Assembly (NCBI GenBank): GCA_951799445.1
Contig: OX637289.1
Span: 46,352,264 to 46,416,263, forward strand
Direction of reading: 5' to 3'
DNA from: Pseudisothecium myosuroides
Taxonomy: Eukaryota > Streptophyta > Bryopsida > Hypnales > Lembophyllaceae
DNA: 64,000 nt
The translations under genes and the position numbers were made by a program. The stretch's first letter is position 1. Each line of letters begins with the position of its first letter. The notes beneath the pieces are model-generated. The model saw nothing but the letters and a program-made list of their open reading frames with translations. It searched no databases and was not told where the DNA came from. This document shows, piece by piece, positions 46,801 through 55,669 of the stretch.

Positions 46801-49800
46801 TGCTGGCCGGCGGACTCCAACTTCACCATTTCGTCTTTGGCGAGGTTGTTGCGCCGGCTGGAGGGTCCACCTATTCGAGAGGCAAGCGACCTCTTTCCAT
46901 ATCCTCCGGCTAACTCATTGTTCGAGGCACTGCTTAGAGGAAAGTCTAGATGTATGGACAGCCTAACCCTCACCGAACCTGGAGCTCGGGTCGGAAGTAC
47001 CCCTCTTCCTGAAAATTTATATCTTCAGCTTGACAACTCTGCCAAGGATAACAAGAACAAATATCTGATGGCATTCTTATCCTTGCTCACTGCACGAGGT
47101 GTCTTCAAAGAAATTCAGGTTGGGTTTCTACTAGTCGGACACACTCACGAGGACATCGACGCATATTTCAGCCACCTTTCCAAGGCCCTAAAGACCAAGA
47201 ACACTTTTGTCGTCGCTGACCTCATGAAAGCCTTCATGCAGTCCCAAGAACTGTCATTTATGCCGGAGTTCATACAGGAGGTGGGGGATTTCAAGTCATT
47301 CGTGGAGGGTTACCAATGCGATCGCGGAGAAAAATTAATTGGATTGGGGGAGATGCACCTGTTCAAGTTCTACGTGGACACTAATGGGGTCCCTGTCATG
47401 AACTTCAAAAGGTCAGCAGTTGATTCGAACTGGTTGCCGTCGAAGAAACCTTCTGAACGCATTTGGAAGACAGACAGTAATGGTCGGCCCATGCTCCCTC
47501 ACGGCTGTCCAAAGCCTGTTCCGTTTAAGCCCATGTGGGGCAGCGAGGTTCCGATACCGCATGGAAATCAAGAGAAGGCAAGGGAAGCAGCACGGAAAGC
47601 TACCTTGAACAAGGGTTTCATGTTGGTAGGACTCGAGAAATACATTCAATACTGGCAATACGGTATTTCTAGATGCGAGGGATTTGCAACTGCGTTCGGT
47701 CTATACGTGGATTAGTGGAAGTGTGTTCTCGATGAGCTGAAGGAACCACTACCCGAGTGTCCTCCAGAGTTGGTGGAAGGCTTCTGGCCACAACACGATT
47801 GGAGGGTGGCGCGTAATGGAGTCCCTCGCCCAGGATCGACGGTGAATCCCATGGACGTGATTCCGGAGGAAGAAGAGGAGCCGGAGCCTTACTGCGGCCC
47901 TGCAAATGAAGCGCCAAGGGAAAGCTTTAATCCATGGCTAGACATACGACCAGGCTGTTGGATACTTGTCAGACCGGAAGTCCCGGAATCATGTGCTGTT
48001 TGGCAGGGAAGAACATTGTCTACTGTATGCAGAGTGGAAGGAGATGTGAATAACAGGAAGTTCTTGCTTCAGTATTGGCGACCCGATAACTCCGAAACGA
48101 GGCTGGAATTGATTTATCAGAATTGCTGGTACGATAAATGGGTCGTTGAAAATAGTCCCCCCACTTGGGTGGATGCGGGTGCTGCAGTGTATGTGAATTG
48201 GTCCAGGAGAGTGGATCAAAAATCATGGACGAATCCTCAGAAGAGTAGGGAGGCTGCCTTAGTGAATTTGAATCGGGCAAACGTGGTGGACCCATGATTG
48301 AGTGCCTAGTCCGGGGTCGCTATTGCCATCGTGGGAACTCCCGACGCACTGTGTCGGTCGTCGCGGCAATCGTGAGATGTCACGATGCATTCTGCGGGAC
48401 GCGACTGCCATCGTGATATCGCACGACGCATTCTACATCCAATAAGCACAGCCGCAAGTGAGGGTTTTGAAGTATAGTCCGTTGAGTCAGTATGACTGTT
48501 CTTCGATTAATTTTTGAGAGCATCTTTTTGTGACATGTATATGTAAAATAAATCTTTATGAATATATTAATATTTTTATGATTTCTATTCTTTGCGTGCA
48601 GCACGGGGGCAATGACTTGATAGCAGAAGCGCGGGATGTCTTTCTTCCTCTCATCTCCTGAAATGGAAGTGGTTTATGTTTGTGTCCGGAACAGAATACA
48701 TTGCTCGGGTCATACATGCACTCAAATGAGTCTGAATAATGCATTTCTTTTCTCTCACAATTAGTCACTGTTGGAATTCTAGTCTTCTAGGTTTTGCATC
48801 TTCACAATTATATAGCGGACAACCAAGTACGGATCTATTTTTTGAAGTGAAAGAACCTTGATGTTCTTTACAAACTGAAACTAATGTCATTATTTTGGAT
48901 GGAATATTATGTTTACTTAGCCGTTATTCATCTTCAGATGTATGTTGAATGTCTGAGCACCTGTGACTCAGTGGTCTACAGTTCTTCAAATGTCACTGTG
49001 AGTAAGTTACTGTGATATGCCCCTGTCACTTCGTCATATCCTGACTACCTTAGCTCCACTATATTAGCAGTCCATCGGGGGATCTCCCGGTGAACCCTAG
49101 AACCGGATTCCTTATTCCCAAGAGCAATTGCTCATTTGATAATTGTGAACTGATATTTGACTTTCAAATCCACTTGTGTGTACTTCCGTTGAACTCTCGG
49201 GATACCATATATCTTTGAAAGAATTGCCTCCAACGTGCCTTATTGTAAATCATTCTTGATGAACTCGGATGTCACTTGCACTTTAGCACAGGAATCAAAT
49301 TGTACCACTTCGACACCAAGATTGTCAGTGAAGCCGACTCATATTCTACACCCCCGTCAGGGGATCTCCCGATAGAATTATGTAAAGATCAGCGCTCACT
49401 GAGGGATTAATATGGGATGGGAGCCATGTCTGCAACAAGTGGTGGTGATCGGGGGATCTCTCGATAGGTTCTGAGACTTCAGTTGTGCTATAAATTGGAT
49501 GCCTAAATTACGGAAACCCGGTCCACAGATCTCCCAATACAATCATGTGAACTCTACCACGGATCCGCTATGTTACAACTACACGATTTCATTCATTTCC
49601 AAGCACATGAAACACTCCCCGACATACTTGTGGGTGCTGAATTGGATGCATGCAAAGCGTTCCTATTTCAGGAGATCTCCAAACCCATAGGAAAACATCC
49701 GGGGATTTCACCGCCTCTTTACTTCTGGACTATTGAAAGTCCAAAAGTAGTTAAATATGGCATATAGCTTTATGATATGATACAGTGCTCTCATGTTAAT

Positions 49801-51964
49801 TCGCCAACTTGGTGTTTATATCCATACTAATGAGTCGAACGGTAGTCTGCTGCAATTGCCACTCTGTCATTGAACCCTGAGGTTTAAGCTACAGGTTCAG
49901 CTATGCAGCATTTGATTTATTTGTAGAAGTTAAGTCTAATTGCTGATTCTTCCAGAACTGACCAAGTCGGTTTGTTTGATAAACAGTTACAAGGAGGGAC
50001 ATGCTGTAAATCATTGGAAGGAAAGTCAACACTGCTACTCTCTGGACCTTGAGACTCAACGAGTGTCGGATTATGTGGGCGACGGCTACGTCCACCGACT
50101 TATACAGTCCAAAACTGACGGGAAGTTTGTTGAATTGCCTGCTCCCTGCCGGGATGGTAGTGATGATTGCTGCAATTGTGGAACTGACAACCAGAGAATG
50201 GAGTCAGCGTTGTATCACAGTAAATTAGATTCCGTATGTTCCTTGACCTATATCCCATTTTCTCCTGAATCATTGACTGCATTTCGGAAATTGTGCGTTG
50301 CTCCTCTGAATATAATAAGCTCGTCAAATTGTGGCAGTCATTCCGACATCGTTTGTAGTCGATACTCATCCCAGGAAGAGTAAATGGTGACCATAAGTAT
50401 TGGAAGGCGACCTTTAAGGGAGTCATCTAGTTGTTAATTTAGAGGAGATTACCTGATGTGCCTGGTGTCCTGTTCTCATCGTACAAGGATGTTAGACGGA
50501 GGTGATGATAATGACCCATAATTTTGTGTATTGACAGGTGGCTGCCGAGTATGATCACCTTCTCACGATACAATTGGACAGTCAACGGCAGGTTTCATTT
50601 GATTATTTTCTGTTGGTTATGCTTAATTTTATTAGTAAGCGACATAAGTGTTGAATGCGTAGTGAAATTTCCGTTGGTGTTTTTGAGTGTGCCTGCACTC
50701 TGTTGCTCTCTATGAGTTTTTCTTCCCCGAGCTTCATTGATATACTTATGAGGTGATCATCTTTGCTTGGTGACTTTATTTTGTCTGTTGTGCTGATTAG
50801 CATCACTGGTGGCAGTATTATGCAGGAAAAATTGCAGAAATGGAGGAGGAGAAAGCTGTAGCAGTCCAGCAGGCTGTTGATGAATCTGTAAGCTTAAAAC
50901 TGAGGAAGTCACACATTCGACTTGAGAATATGGAAAAGGAGGGCCGGGATTTGCGGGAGGTAAATTTCTCAGTCTGCTTTTGAATAGAGAATTTTATTTC
51001 TGAATTAAAGGGCAGAGGGTAGTCTGTAGGGAGTGCTTTTCTGACTTCTCACGTCTTGGTATTATGGTCGTAGTTACACTCTCATTATCGTTATTCCAAG
51101 GGTTGTTGACACAAACTATTTCAATCATCCATCTCTTGAGCTATCTATTTTTAAAAAAATTGTCGACTCGTTTCATCCATGAGTGCCCTAGGGAGAGTTT
51201 ATTGACAGTAATACAACCTACTCTTGGTCATCTGTGCTCTGGTGTATCTTAACTTCCCGGGTTTGTGGCCGTTGCAGTTGAATAAATGTCTGATTGAGAA
51301 CCAGAAAGTCTATCAACAGCGTATCAAGCAGTTTGAAGACAGGTTTGTATTTTGTCTGTACTTGATCTGCTATTTCTATCATGCTTTCTGTCTTTATTAA
51401 ATAAATCCGTTTGAAGTCCAGGATCTCACTATTGTAACCTGGTGCATGTTTGTTAGGGCGAAAGAACAAGATGATAAAATAGCCGATCTTGAAGACCAGG
51501 TCAGTGATATTGTGGTTCTTGGAAATTCCTTTTGTGTTACAATTTTAGCTATGACACCTATTTTAGCTACAATTAGTTCATGTTATCTGAACAGTGGACC
51601 TCTTTCGTATTTTGCATTCTAATAAGTATACTACTAGCAAGTCAGAACCTTCTGGTTTGCACGACCCTCCATATAAGTGTAAGAATCTGGCACTTGGGTT
51701 TGAAAGTATCTCTTTTAGGGTAGACTCAGGGTCGTGTTGCAATATGTCAGCCTCTCGAGTTGTATCCAACTTCTTAGTTCGGAGGTATGGGAATGTTTTT
51801 CCCAGGTTAGAGACTTCATGCTATTCATCGAGGCACAGAAGGTACTTGGGACCAGCAGCAACGGAGCTGAACTTCGGGATGGATCTGTCCTTGCATTACC
51901 TGCAAATCTTGCACCCAGCAATTCGAGCACTCGAACTCTACGTCTGGGAAAGAAAAAACGATAA
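25816..51964 (+). CDS. BRAP2/BRIZ-type E3 ubiquitin ligase, interrupted by a 21.9-kb intron
   Basis: Exons: 25816-26118, 26497-26606, 26856-26964, 27397-27501, 27734-27831, 27952-28058, 49987-50233, 50538-50591, 50816-50959, 51278-51342, 51457-51499, 51806-51964. The start MFSLKVHAL and FSSGNPRVEATHGVMHLY are family hallmarks. An RRM-like BRAP2 domain follows (DRYIVLMTFDSQQFADDF), then a RING (GILTTVCNHSFHSACISKW; SCPVCQYC), then a ZnF-UBP (CFVCGTSENLWICVICGFVG joined to YKEGHAVNHW), then coiled coil and a basic end. BRAP2/BRIZ proteins form a heteromeric E3 active in seed germination in Arabidopsis. All junctions are in phase except exon 4. There, where CPVCLER is expected, the sequence reads CLV-stop and seems about 4 nt short, removing the second RING Cys. 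A conserved WDY is SDY. Either the gene is damaged, an unseen splice rescues it, or the base calls are wrong. Confidence 0.85.
28138..28141. other. Target-site duplication ATAG, left
   Basis: ATAG lies directly before the left TIR and is repeated directly after the right TIR at 49764-49767. The two copies abut the 19-bp inverted repeats exactly. Confidence 0.75.
28142..28160 (+). repeat. Left terminal inverted repeat (19 bp)
   Basis: ATGCCATATTTAACTACTT is exactly complementary to 49745-49763. Similarity resumes at 28178 with TTTTGGACCTT, matching CTTTTGGACTTT read inward from the right end. The left end has an extra 17-19 bp between the two blocks. Confidence 0.85.
28203..30269. repeat. Left arm of the element with palindromic repeats
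   Basis: Palindrome copies lie at 28203-28223, 28288-28305, 29187-29204, 29534-29551, 29741-29758 and 30252-30269. Most are the CGGGAGATCTCCCG subtype or decayed forms of it. The stretch 28306-30297 has no secure gene. Overlapping frames on both strands at 28643-29170 are open for about 130-175 codons, but neither shows a domain, so I leave strand and coding status open. Confidence 0.6.
30298..30950 (-). pseudogene. NIF/FCP1-type HAD phosphatase domain exon
   Basis: An acceptor (TTTTGCAG) at 30951 opens an exon reading RVPAEPVAKSLNQVERRRYY, then VVLDLNGVLVHKSF (HAD motif I; DLNG for DxDG is common in plant NIF proteins). The next motifs are VAFWSSMTPANV (motif II) and NVLLVDDDPLKKLLND with CHSAIFP (motif IV region), ending at ILRAVV-stop. 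An in-frame TGA at 30811-30813 (between VTL and PNVGQLLDYV) interrupts it at a position where Arg is expected (CGA to TGA). Such domains dephosphorylate serine in RNA polymerase II CTD or related substrates. It lies directly 3' of the giant ParB-like gene on the same strand and may be its last exon, but the one donor I tried at 31017 does not give the right phase. It could instead be a separate gene. Confidence 0.65.
31771..32220. repeat. Five palindromes inside coding sequence
   Basis: Copies at 31771-31788, 31879-31896, 31987-32004, 32094-32111 and 32203-32220 lie in the long last exon of the giant gene, all in the same reading frame. They translate as SGNPTTV, SGDPTIAEE, SGDLTMN, SGDPTIA and LGDPTMT. 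Spacing is about 108 bp between neighbours, a multiple of three, so the segment is also a diverged ~108-bp (36-codon) tandem repeat. Confidence 0.75.
32908..35032. repeat. Intronic palindrome cluster of the giant gene
   Basis: Copies at 32908-32925 (intron between the 33184-32951 and 32825 exons), then 34714-34731, 34771-34788, 34887-34904, 34953-34970 and 35015-35032 (intron 34644-35099). Most have arms RTCGTGRGA/TCCCACGAY. Several carry GATATC instead of GATCC at the centre. Confidence 0.8.
36522..37202. repeat. Palindrome cluster, seven or eight copies
   Basis: Copies at 36522-36539, 36616-36633, 36789-36806 (perfect TCGTGGGATCCCACGA core), 36881-36898, 36978-36995, 37068-37085 and 37185-37202, with a half site at 37148-37161. 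Spacing is about 75-175 bp. All lie in the intron 36424-37461 of the giant gene. Confidence 0.85.
39638..40835. mobile_element. Fold-back element with ~195-bp terminal inverted repeats
   Basis: The left arm 39638-39831 and right arm 40640-40835 are complementary at roughly 80-85%. Blocks shared in inverted orientation include ATACTCCGCTCATGAAGTGA, AGAGTCATGAGCGG, TTTTCCCAAACTTACC, and CTCATTC.ATAAATCAT. The interior of about 800 bp has no gene and holds extra ATGAGCGG half copies. The inner arm sequence CCGCTCATGA-AGTGAAGAG-TCATGAGCGG is itself a hairpin. It is a non-autonomous TIR or Foldback-like element of unknown family. Confidence 0.7.
40845..41790. repeat. Satellite-like tandem repeat, ~179-bp unit, five to six copies
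   Basis: TGACATTTTTAAAATGAAGC recurs with its ATG ending near 40859, 41038, 41217, 41398 and 41588, and a decayed copy lies near 41765. Each unit also has CCATTCCATGG, GGCAAGA, GTGGAATCTAAATC, and TTTTATGCATGCATGTATGA. The period grows from 179 to about 190 bp through small insertions. The 60-codon minus-strand frames in the first units are repeat artefacts. Confidence 0.85.
42125..42277. mobile_element. 153-bp hairpin MITE
   Basis: Termini AGGGGCTTTTTTGCGTTTCC and the matching GGAAACGCACAAAAGCCCCT are inverted. Pairing continues through CTCTCT, GGGAAA, and CTTCTCCTTGTGTCA to a 5-10 bp loop at about 42197, so nearly the whole element folds. No clean TSD was seen at the edges (CACA / GGTG). 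Confidence 0.75.
42540..42735. repeat. Degenerate interstitial telomere-like tract
   Basis: Repeated ACCCTAAACCC, AAACCCGTAAACC and ACCCTATTAAACCCTAAA motifs lie among diverged CCCTRNRA units. This fits decayed plant CCCTAAA telomeric repeats. It may be a scar of repair or of transposon capture. Confidence 0.6.
44075..44753. repeat. Palindrome cluster upstream of the DUF7869 gene
   Basis: Copies at 44075-44092, 44156-44173, 44179-44196, 44287-44304, 44382-44399, 44543-44560, 44649-44667 (weak) and 44736-44753. Those at 44075, 44382 and 44543 contain the perfect 16-bp dyad TCGTGGGATCCCACGA. The cluster ends about 160 bp before the start codon at 44914, so it is placed like an upstream regulatory or transposase-binding region. 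Confidence 0.85.
44914..48297 (+). pseudogene. DUF7869-type putative transposase gene, two exons, two nonsense codons
   Basis: Exon 1 is 44914-46194 and exon 2 is 46360-48297 (GAG|gtagtg ... gtgcag|TTG, phase 0). The N-terminal part has CCQHYNQELTLLVRQKY, VDVCGKAWYIIHGIPKSTYH and GTHGNKGVKRPRT, a layout typical of DUF7869 proteins before the core. Exon 2: AKCTTCDDL with nearby His/Cys (zinc-binding), LCIIHDKMDTSKTALPR (D at ~46654), LYLQLDNSAKDNKNKY (D at ~47032), FLLVGHTHEDIDAYFSHL (E/D at ~47149). The D-D-E/D spacing after beta-strand-like segments suggests an RNase H-fold (DDE) transposase; this is inference. The C terminus (47770-48290) has an acidic stretch and a chromo/SH3-like region. 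Stops: TGA 46177-46179 and TAG 47713-47715, each in the frame of the following sequence. The palindrome at 45279-45296 lies within the CDS and reads ASGDPPMD. Confidence 0.75.
46229..46274. repeat. Two palindromes in the DUF7869-gene intron
   Basis: GTCGTGCAATCTCCCGAC at 46229-46246 and ATCGTGAGATATCACGAT at 46257-46274 both sit in the only intron of the gene (46195-46359). Confidence 0.85.
48328..49530. repeat. Right arm of the element with palindromic repeats
   Basis: Copies at 48328-48345, 48369-48386 and 48410-48427, just after the DUF7869 stop codon, and at 49075-49092, 49356-49373 and 49448-49465, with decayed copies at 49518-49532 and near 49673. The last group is the CGGGGGATCTCCCG subtype also seen near the left end, so the outer arms share a subtype distinct from the inner clusters. 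48430-49070 shows no gene. Confidence 0.8.
49745..49763 (-). repeat. Right terminal inverted repeat (19 bp)
   Basis: Perfect reverse complement of 28142-28160, followed at once by ATAG (49764-49767), the right copy of the target-site duplication. Confidence 0.85.
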
Positions 51965-53430
51965 GCCACTTCTCCAGCAGTTCTGTAAATTATTCCCTTA
52001 GGCCATACGATTTTTTGTAAAGATTTACAAACATTAGATACCCACCCACAGCCATAATTCATGTTCAGACTAATCAGTTCAGTTTTCCCACCTAAAGTTT
52101 CTGCAAGCACTCGAACCTAGAAATGTTTTTTAGTTTACTTCCGAGTTTGTAATCTACTGTGGAGTTGGCAGAGTGTAAATCGCGTTTGTGGATTCTGAGG
52201 GTTACGAAGCTTGCAATTGCTATGTGGAAGACATTGCCCTGGATGAGTCGTTACAGCACCTTCTTGTTGCGTTTCCAGGCGTTGCATCGAGCTTATAGTG
52301 ATTGTCGAAATCGAGTCAATGTTTGGATATTTTCATTGAGGGGTTATGTTTGGAGTTTTATGTTCAAATTTTGTTTGTTTGATTCATCAAAGCCAACCTC
52401 TCTTCTAATATGTTCAATACAAGAGAAGTGAGTGCAAATTGCCAATGCAAGATTTGTTAAACCTCAAGTGCTTTTGCCAATTACTAAGTTGTAGAATATT
52501 CAATAGTTAACTAACCTTTGTTGTATGAATTGCCTTACAAAACTTAGTTACTCCAATGAAATGGCTTGCAATCTTAGGCCACAAAAAGAATTAAAGTTTG
52601 CTATTTGGCAAGGTGGTTGTCTTGAATCTTTGTTCAACTGCATGATTAAATTGGTGCAATTGCTTCTTGGAAATATTAATGGTTTTGACAACCATTGGTC
52701 TCCATCTACCAAAAGTACATCTACCAAAAGTAATGTACCATTAATATACTTGCTAGGGGTAGTTACACCTTCATTGCACAAAAATTCTTTGAAGAATGAG
52801 AAAAAAAAAGGAGCCAGTGGGTAGCTTGAATTCATGAAGAAGGTGTTTCTCGTGAGTAGAGAATGGACATTGCAATTTACCAACGCACGTTGAATTTGTA
52901 GATACTGAACTCACAAACACCAAAAGTCATGCAAAAGCAATGGTAGTGTAACAGAAGGAATCAACGAGAAGAAGTAAGGAGGTGAAAAGTAAAGGCAATG
53001 GAATTCTTGGAGTGCAAAGTAGGAGAAAGTGTACAGCATAGCAAAATATACTTTTCTTACAAAGTCTTTTTTGTGTCCATTATCCACCTCCGGAGGAAAA
53101 AGATGGATTTGGAGAAGACTTCAAAGGAAAAGTATATTCCGCCAACAAGAAGCCAACCTTCACCGTCATGTCTCCATTCTTCATAGAATGGCTAAAGAGC
53201 AAAGAAGGTGTGAATACCCCTACTGTAGAATTTGGATTGTAATGTTCTATCCTATTACTGAGGCAAAAAAATTAGTGTCGCAAGAAAAATGAAAATGATG
53301 GAAATTAGTCCAATACAATAATATTTTGGTCTGCACTAATTTAAAATAATAGCGAAAGCCAAAAAGTGGCTTAGGAATGGTTAAGAAGCTTTTTTTTTAT
53401 ATTTAGAAGAAGATAACATTAATATATATA
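51965..53430. other. 3' flank of the BRAP2 gene, no gene recognised
   Basis: The first part should be the BRAP2 3' UTR. Short frames at 52525-52824 and 53029-53292 have no domain and no splice partner. Nothing else was recognised. Confidence 0.4.
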
Positions 53431-54932
53431 CTCCCTCCGTTCCAAAATGATATTTTGGATGGATTGTGATCAATAAAGTCAAAGCTTTTTAAATTTCCTC
53501 TAGACATTTTTATACCAATCTAATGAAAAATCCTATGACTGGATATGCAAAAAATCAAATGTTTAAATTTTTTGTTGTTTGCATTGAAATTGGCAGTTTT
53601 GATCGATTTTTTGATGAAAAAGTGGCCTTGGGATTGTAGAATCTTGACAATAAAATAACAACCTACACCAAAAAATGTGTGGATAAGGCTTTTGATCACG
53701 AATCCTATTATTTAATTGTAAAAGTATACTTGTTGGATCTTGTTGGCATTGTATATTTTCAAAAGTAATTCTTGATTCTTTAAATATGCAATTTTTGGAA
53801 CACTTAGTGAATGAATAATCTATGGATAATTAGAGTGTCAAAAATTGACTCAAGACTCTCATGTATGGAGGCAATACATTTTAGGCTTGATTTTGTACAG
53901 GTCAAATCTTAGAAAACAAATATCAATTAAAGTAACCATATGGTGATTGCACAAAACACCTGTCGATTTTGTTGCGTTTTCAACAATATTCATGATTTTT
54001 TTTCTGGAGTACTTTAAAAATAGAAAAATAATTTCTAAAAAATTAAAAAAATACGACTAATGTATACACCTTTAAGATGAAGGTAACCACCCAAGGAAAT
54101 GCATAGAAAAATTCTCTAAGTAGGACAACTAGAAAAGTGCCAAATTGCTAGAAAGTATATACTTTGATGTTTTAATTAGGAAAAAATAGGAAAAAACTTA
54201 AATAAAAAAAATAAAAATTGGCCATGTTTAGCAACTCTATGGAGATGATCATTCACCAAAAAAACCACCAAAATAATTTTTTACATGCTTCAAAATGCTA
54301 GTAGAAAGGGACTCAATTTGTGGACTTCTACACCACACAAAATTAAGTATTTTTAGAATTCCTTTGGAAAATAGCTACAAGTCTACTAAAAGACCATCTC
54401 TACCAAATTTCAGCTCTATATTTGTTTTTATGGGTACTAAATAGTACTAAGAACCTCCAAACTAGCACTTGTGACATAATATCAGGGGCTCTTATTAAAT
54501 AGTAAAATATTTTTAAAAAATTCCTAAAAAATACACAAGGTGTATAGTAGTCATCAGTACCTTGTCTATGAATTTTGAATCATTTAGAGTCAAAACCCAA
54601 GAATTATGGCCAAAAAACTCATCAGCACAAGATGTGTGACAGAAAATAGTACAAGTGTTTCATGCAATCACCTACACCTAATTTTGACTCCTAATTTTTA
54701 CACTCATTCGAGCCTAAAATGTACTCCTACTTTTCATGAGGATCTAGGTTAGTTATAGAAACATCTATTTTTAATACTTCAAAAAAATTTAGTTTATTTA
54801 TATGGTGTTTAAGAAATGCATTCAAAGATATTCTAAAAATCCCATTTTGACTACCAACAAGATCCTACAAAAAAAATTTCTTCAATGTAGTAATGGAAAG
54901 TATGTTGAATTGCTTATTTAGATGCATTTAGG
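53430..54932. other. A/T-rich intergenic DNA starting with a Stowaway-like end
   Basis: TACTCCCTCCGTTCC at 53435-53449 resembles the terminal motif of plant Stowaway/mariner MITEs, including the TA target. No matching GGAACGGAGGGAGTA end was found within the next 1.5 kb. The remainder is non-coding. Confidence 0.3.
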
Positions 54933-54935
54933 AAG

Positions 54936-54981
54936 AGGGGAGGGGAGGGGAGGGGAGGGGAGGGGAGGGGGGGGGGAGGGG
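54936..54981 (+). repeat. (GAGGGG)n G-quadruplex-capable tract
   Basis: Eight or more G4 runs separated by single A, with one run of about ten G at 54967-54976. The plus strand could form stable G-quadruplexes. It lies about 1.7 kb upstream of the ABC transporter start. Confidence 0.9.
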
Positions 54982-55149
54982 TCTTCCCACATGCTAGAAT
55001 TGGCCAAACTTGAAGAAGTTTTCTGGAACACTACATTGAAGTGTGCACTATTTGCTAAGGGGGGGAATTGGAATAGTTTGCCACAATGATTACACGGAGA
55101 AATACTTGGAGTGTGTGGGGAGCAAGTTTGGGACTTCTAGAAGACGCCT

Positions 55150-55665
55150 TTTTTTTTACGTCAAACTTGAACTTTTGGGTTGCTTTGAGTTTGACAACAA
55201 GTCAAAGCTGCACCTTAAAAATAGATCTAGTTCCTACCTACTCACAAGACAAAGCTACTCCTAATAAAAATGCAAACTGATTCTCCCTGTTAGACTTGAA
55301 CTTTTGGGTTGCTTTGAATTTGACAGCAAGTCAAAGCTGCACCTTAAAAATAGATAGTTCCTACGACTACTCACAAGACAAAGCTACTCCTAATAAAAAT
55401 GCAAACTGATTCTCCCTGTTAGACTTGAACTTTTGGGTTGCTTTGAATTTGACAGCAAGTCAAAGCTGCACCTTAAAAATAGATAGTTCCTACAACTACT
55501 CACAAGACAAAGCTACTCCTAATAAAAATGCAAACTGATTCTCCCTGTTAGACTTGGACTTTTGGGTTGCTTTGAATTTGACAGCAAGTCGAAGCTGCAC
55601 CTTGAAAAATAGATCTAGTTCCTACAGCTACTCACAAGACAAAGCTACTCCTAATAATTAAAAAT
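55150..55665. repeat. Tandem repeat, ~129-bp unit, four copies
   Basis: CTTGAACTTTTGGGTTGCTT (or one-base variants) recurs near 55166, 55293, 55422 and 55552. Each is followed by GACARCAAGTC, AGCTGCACCTT, AAATAGAT, CTACTCACAAGACAAAGCTA and CTCCTAATAA. Copies 2 to 4 are almost identical, so the expansion is recent. It lies in the upstream region of the ABC transporter. Confidence 0.9.
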
Positions 55666-55669
55666 GCAA

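Larger units (their letters stand above)
28142..49763. mobile_element. 21.6-kb TIR DNA transposon with palindrome array, DUF7869 gene and ParB-like giant gene
   Basis: Bounded by perfect 19-bp inverted repeats, ATGCCATATTTAACTACTT at 28142-28160 and its reverse complement at 49745-49763, each followed by a GGAC...GTCC hairpin (28182-28198; 49727-49742). The 4-bp ATAG duplication flanks the repeats. It sits inside a BRAP2 intron: exons at 28058 and 49987 join in frame across it. It holds two divergent genes, minus 30298-38345 and plus 44914-48297, plus more than 40 copies of an 18-bp palindrome found nowhere else in the window. The middle, 38.8-43.8 kb, lacks palindromes and contains nested repeats. 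Both genes carry nonsense codons, so this copy is probably immobile. I do not recognise it as any named superfamily. The 4-bp TSD and DUF7869 gene are its best handles. Confidence 0.8.

Noticed and set aside
28203..49465. CRISPR-like array
   Set aside because: The repeats are palindromic, unevenly spaced (tens to thousands of bp) and lie in a eukaryotic transposon. No cas genes are present.
52525..53292. Short frames 3' of BRAP2
   Set aside because: No recognisable domain, no conserved motif and ordinary A/T-rich composition.
53435..53449. Stowaway-like end CTCCCTCCGTTCC
   Set aside because: The matching opposite end was not found, so a complete MITE is not claimed. The G-rich tract at 54936 is not a convincing mutated partner.
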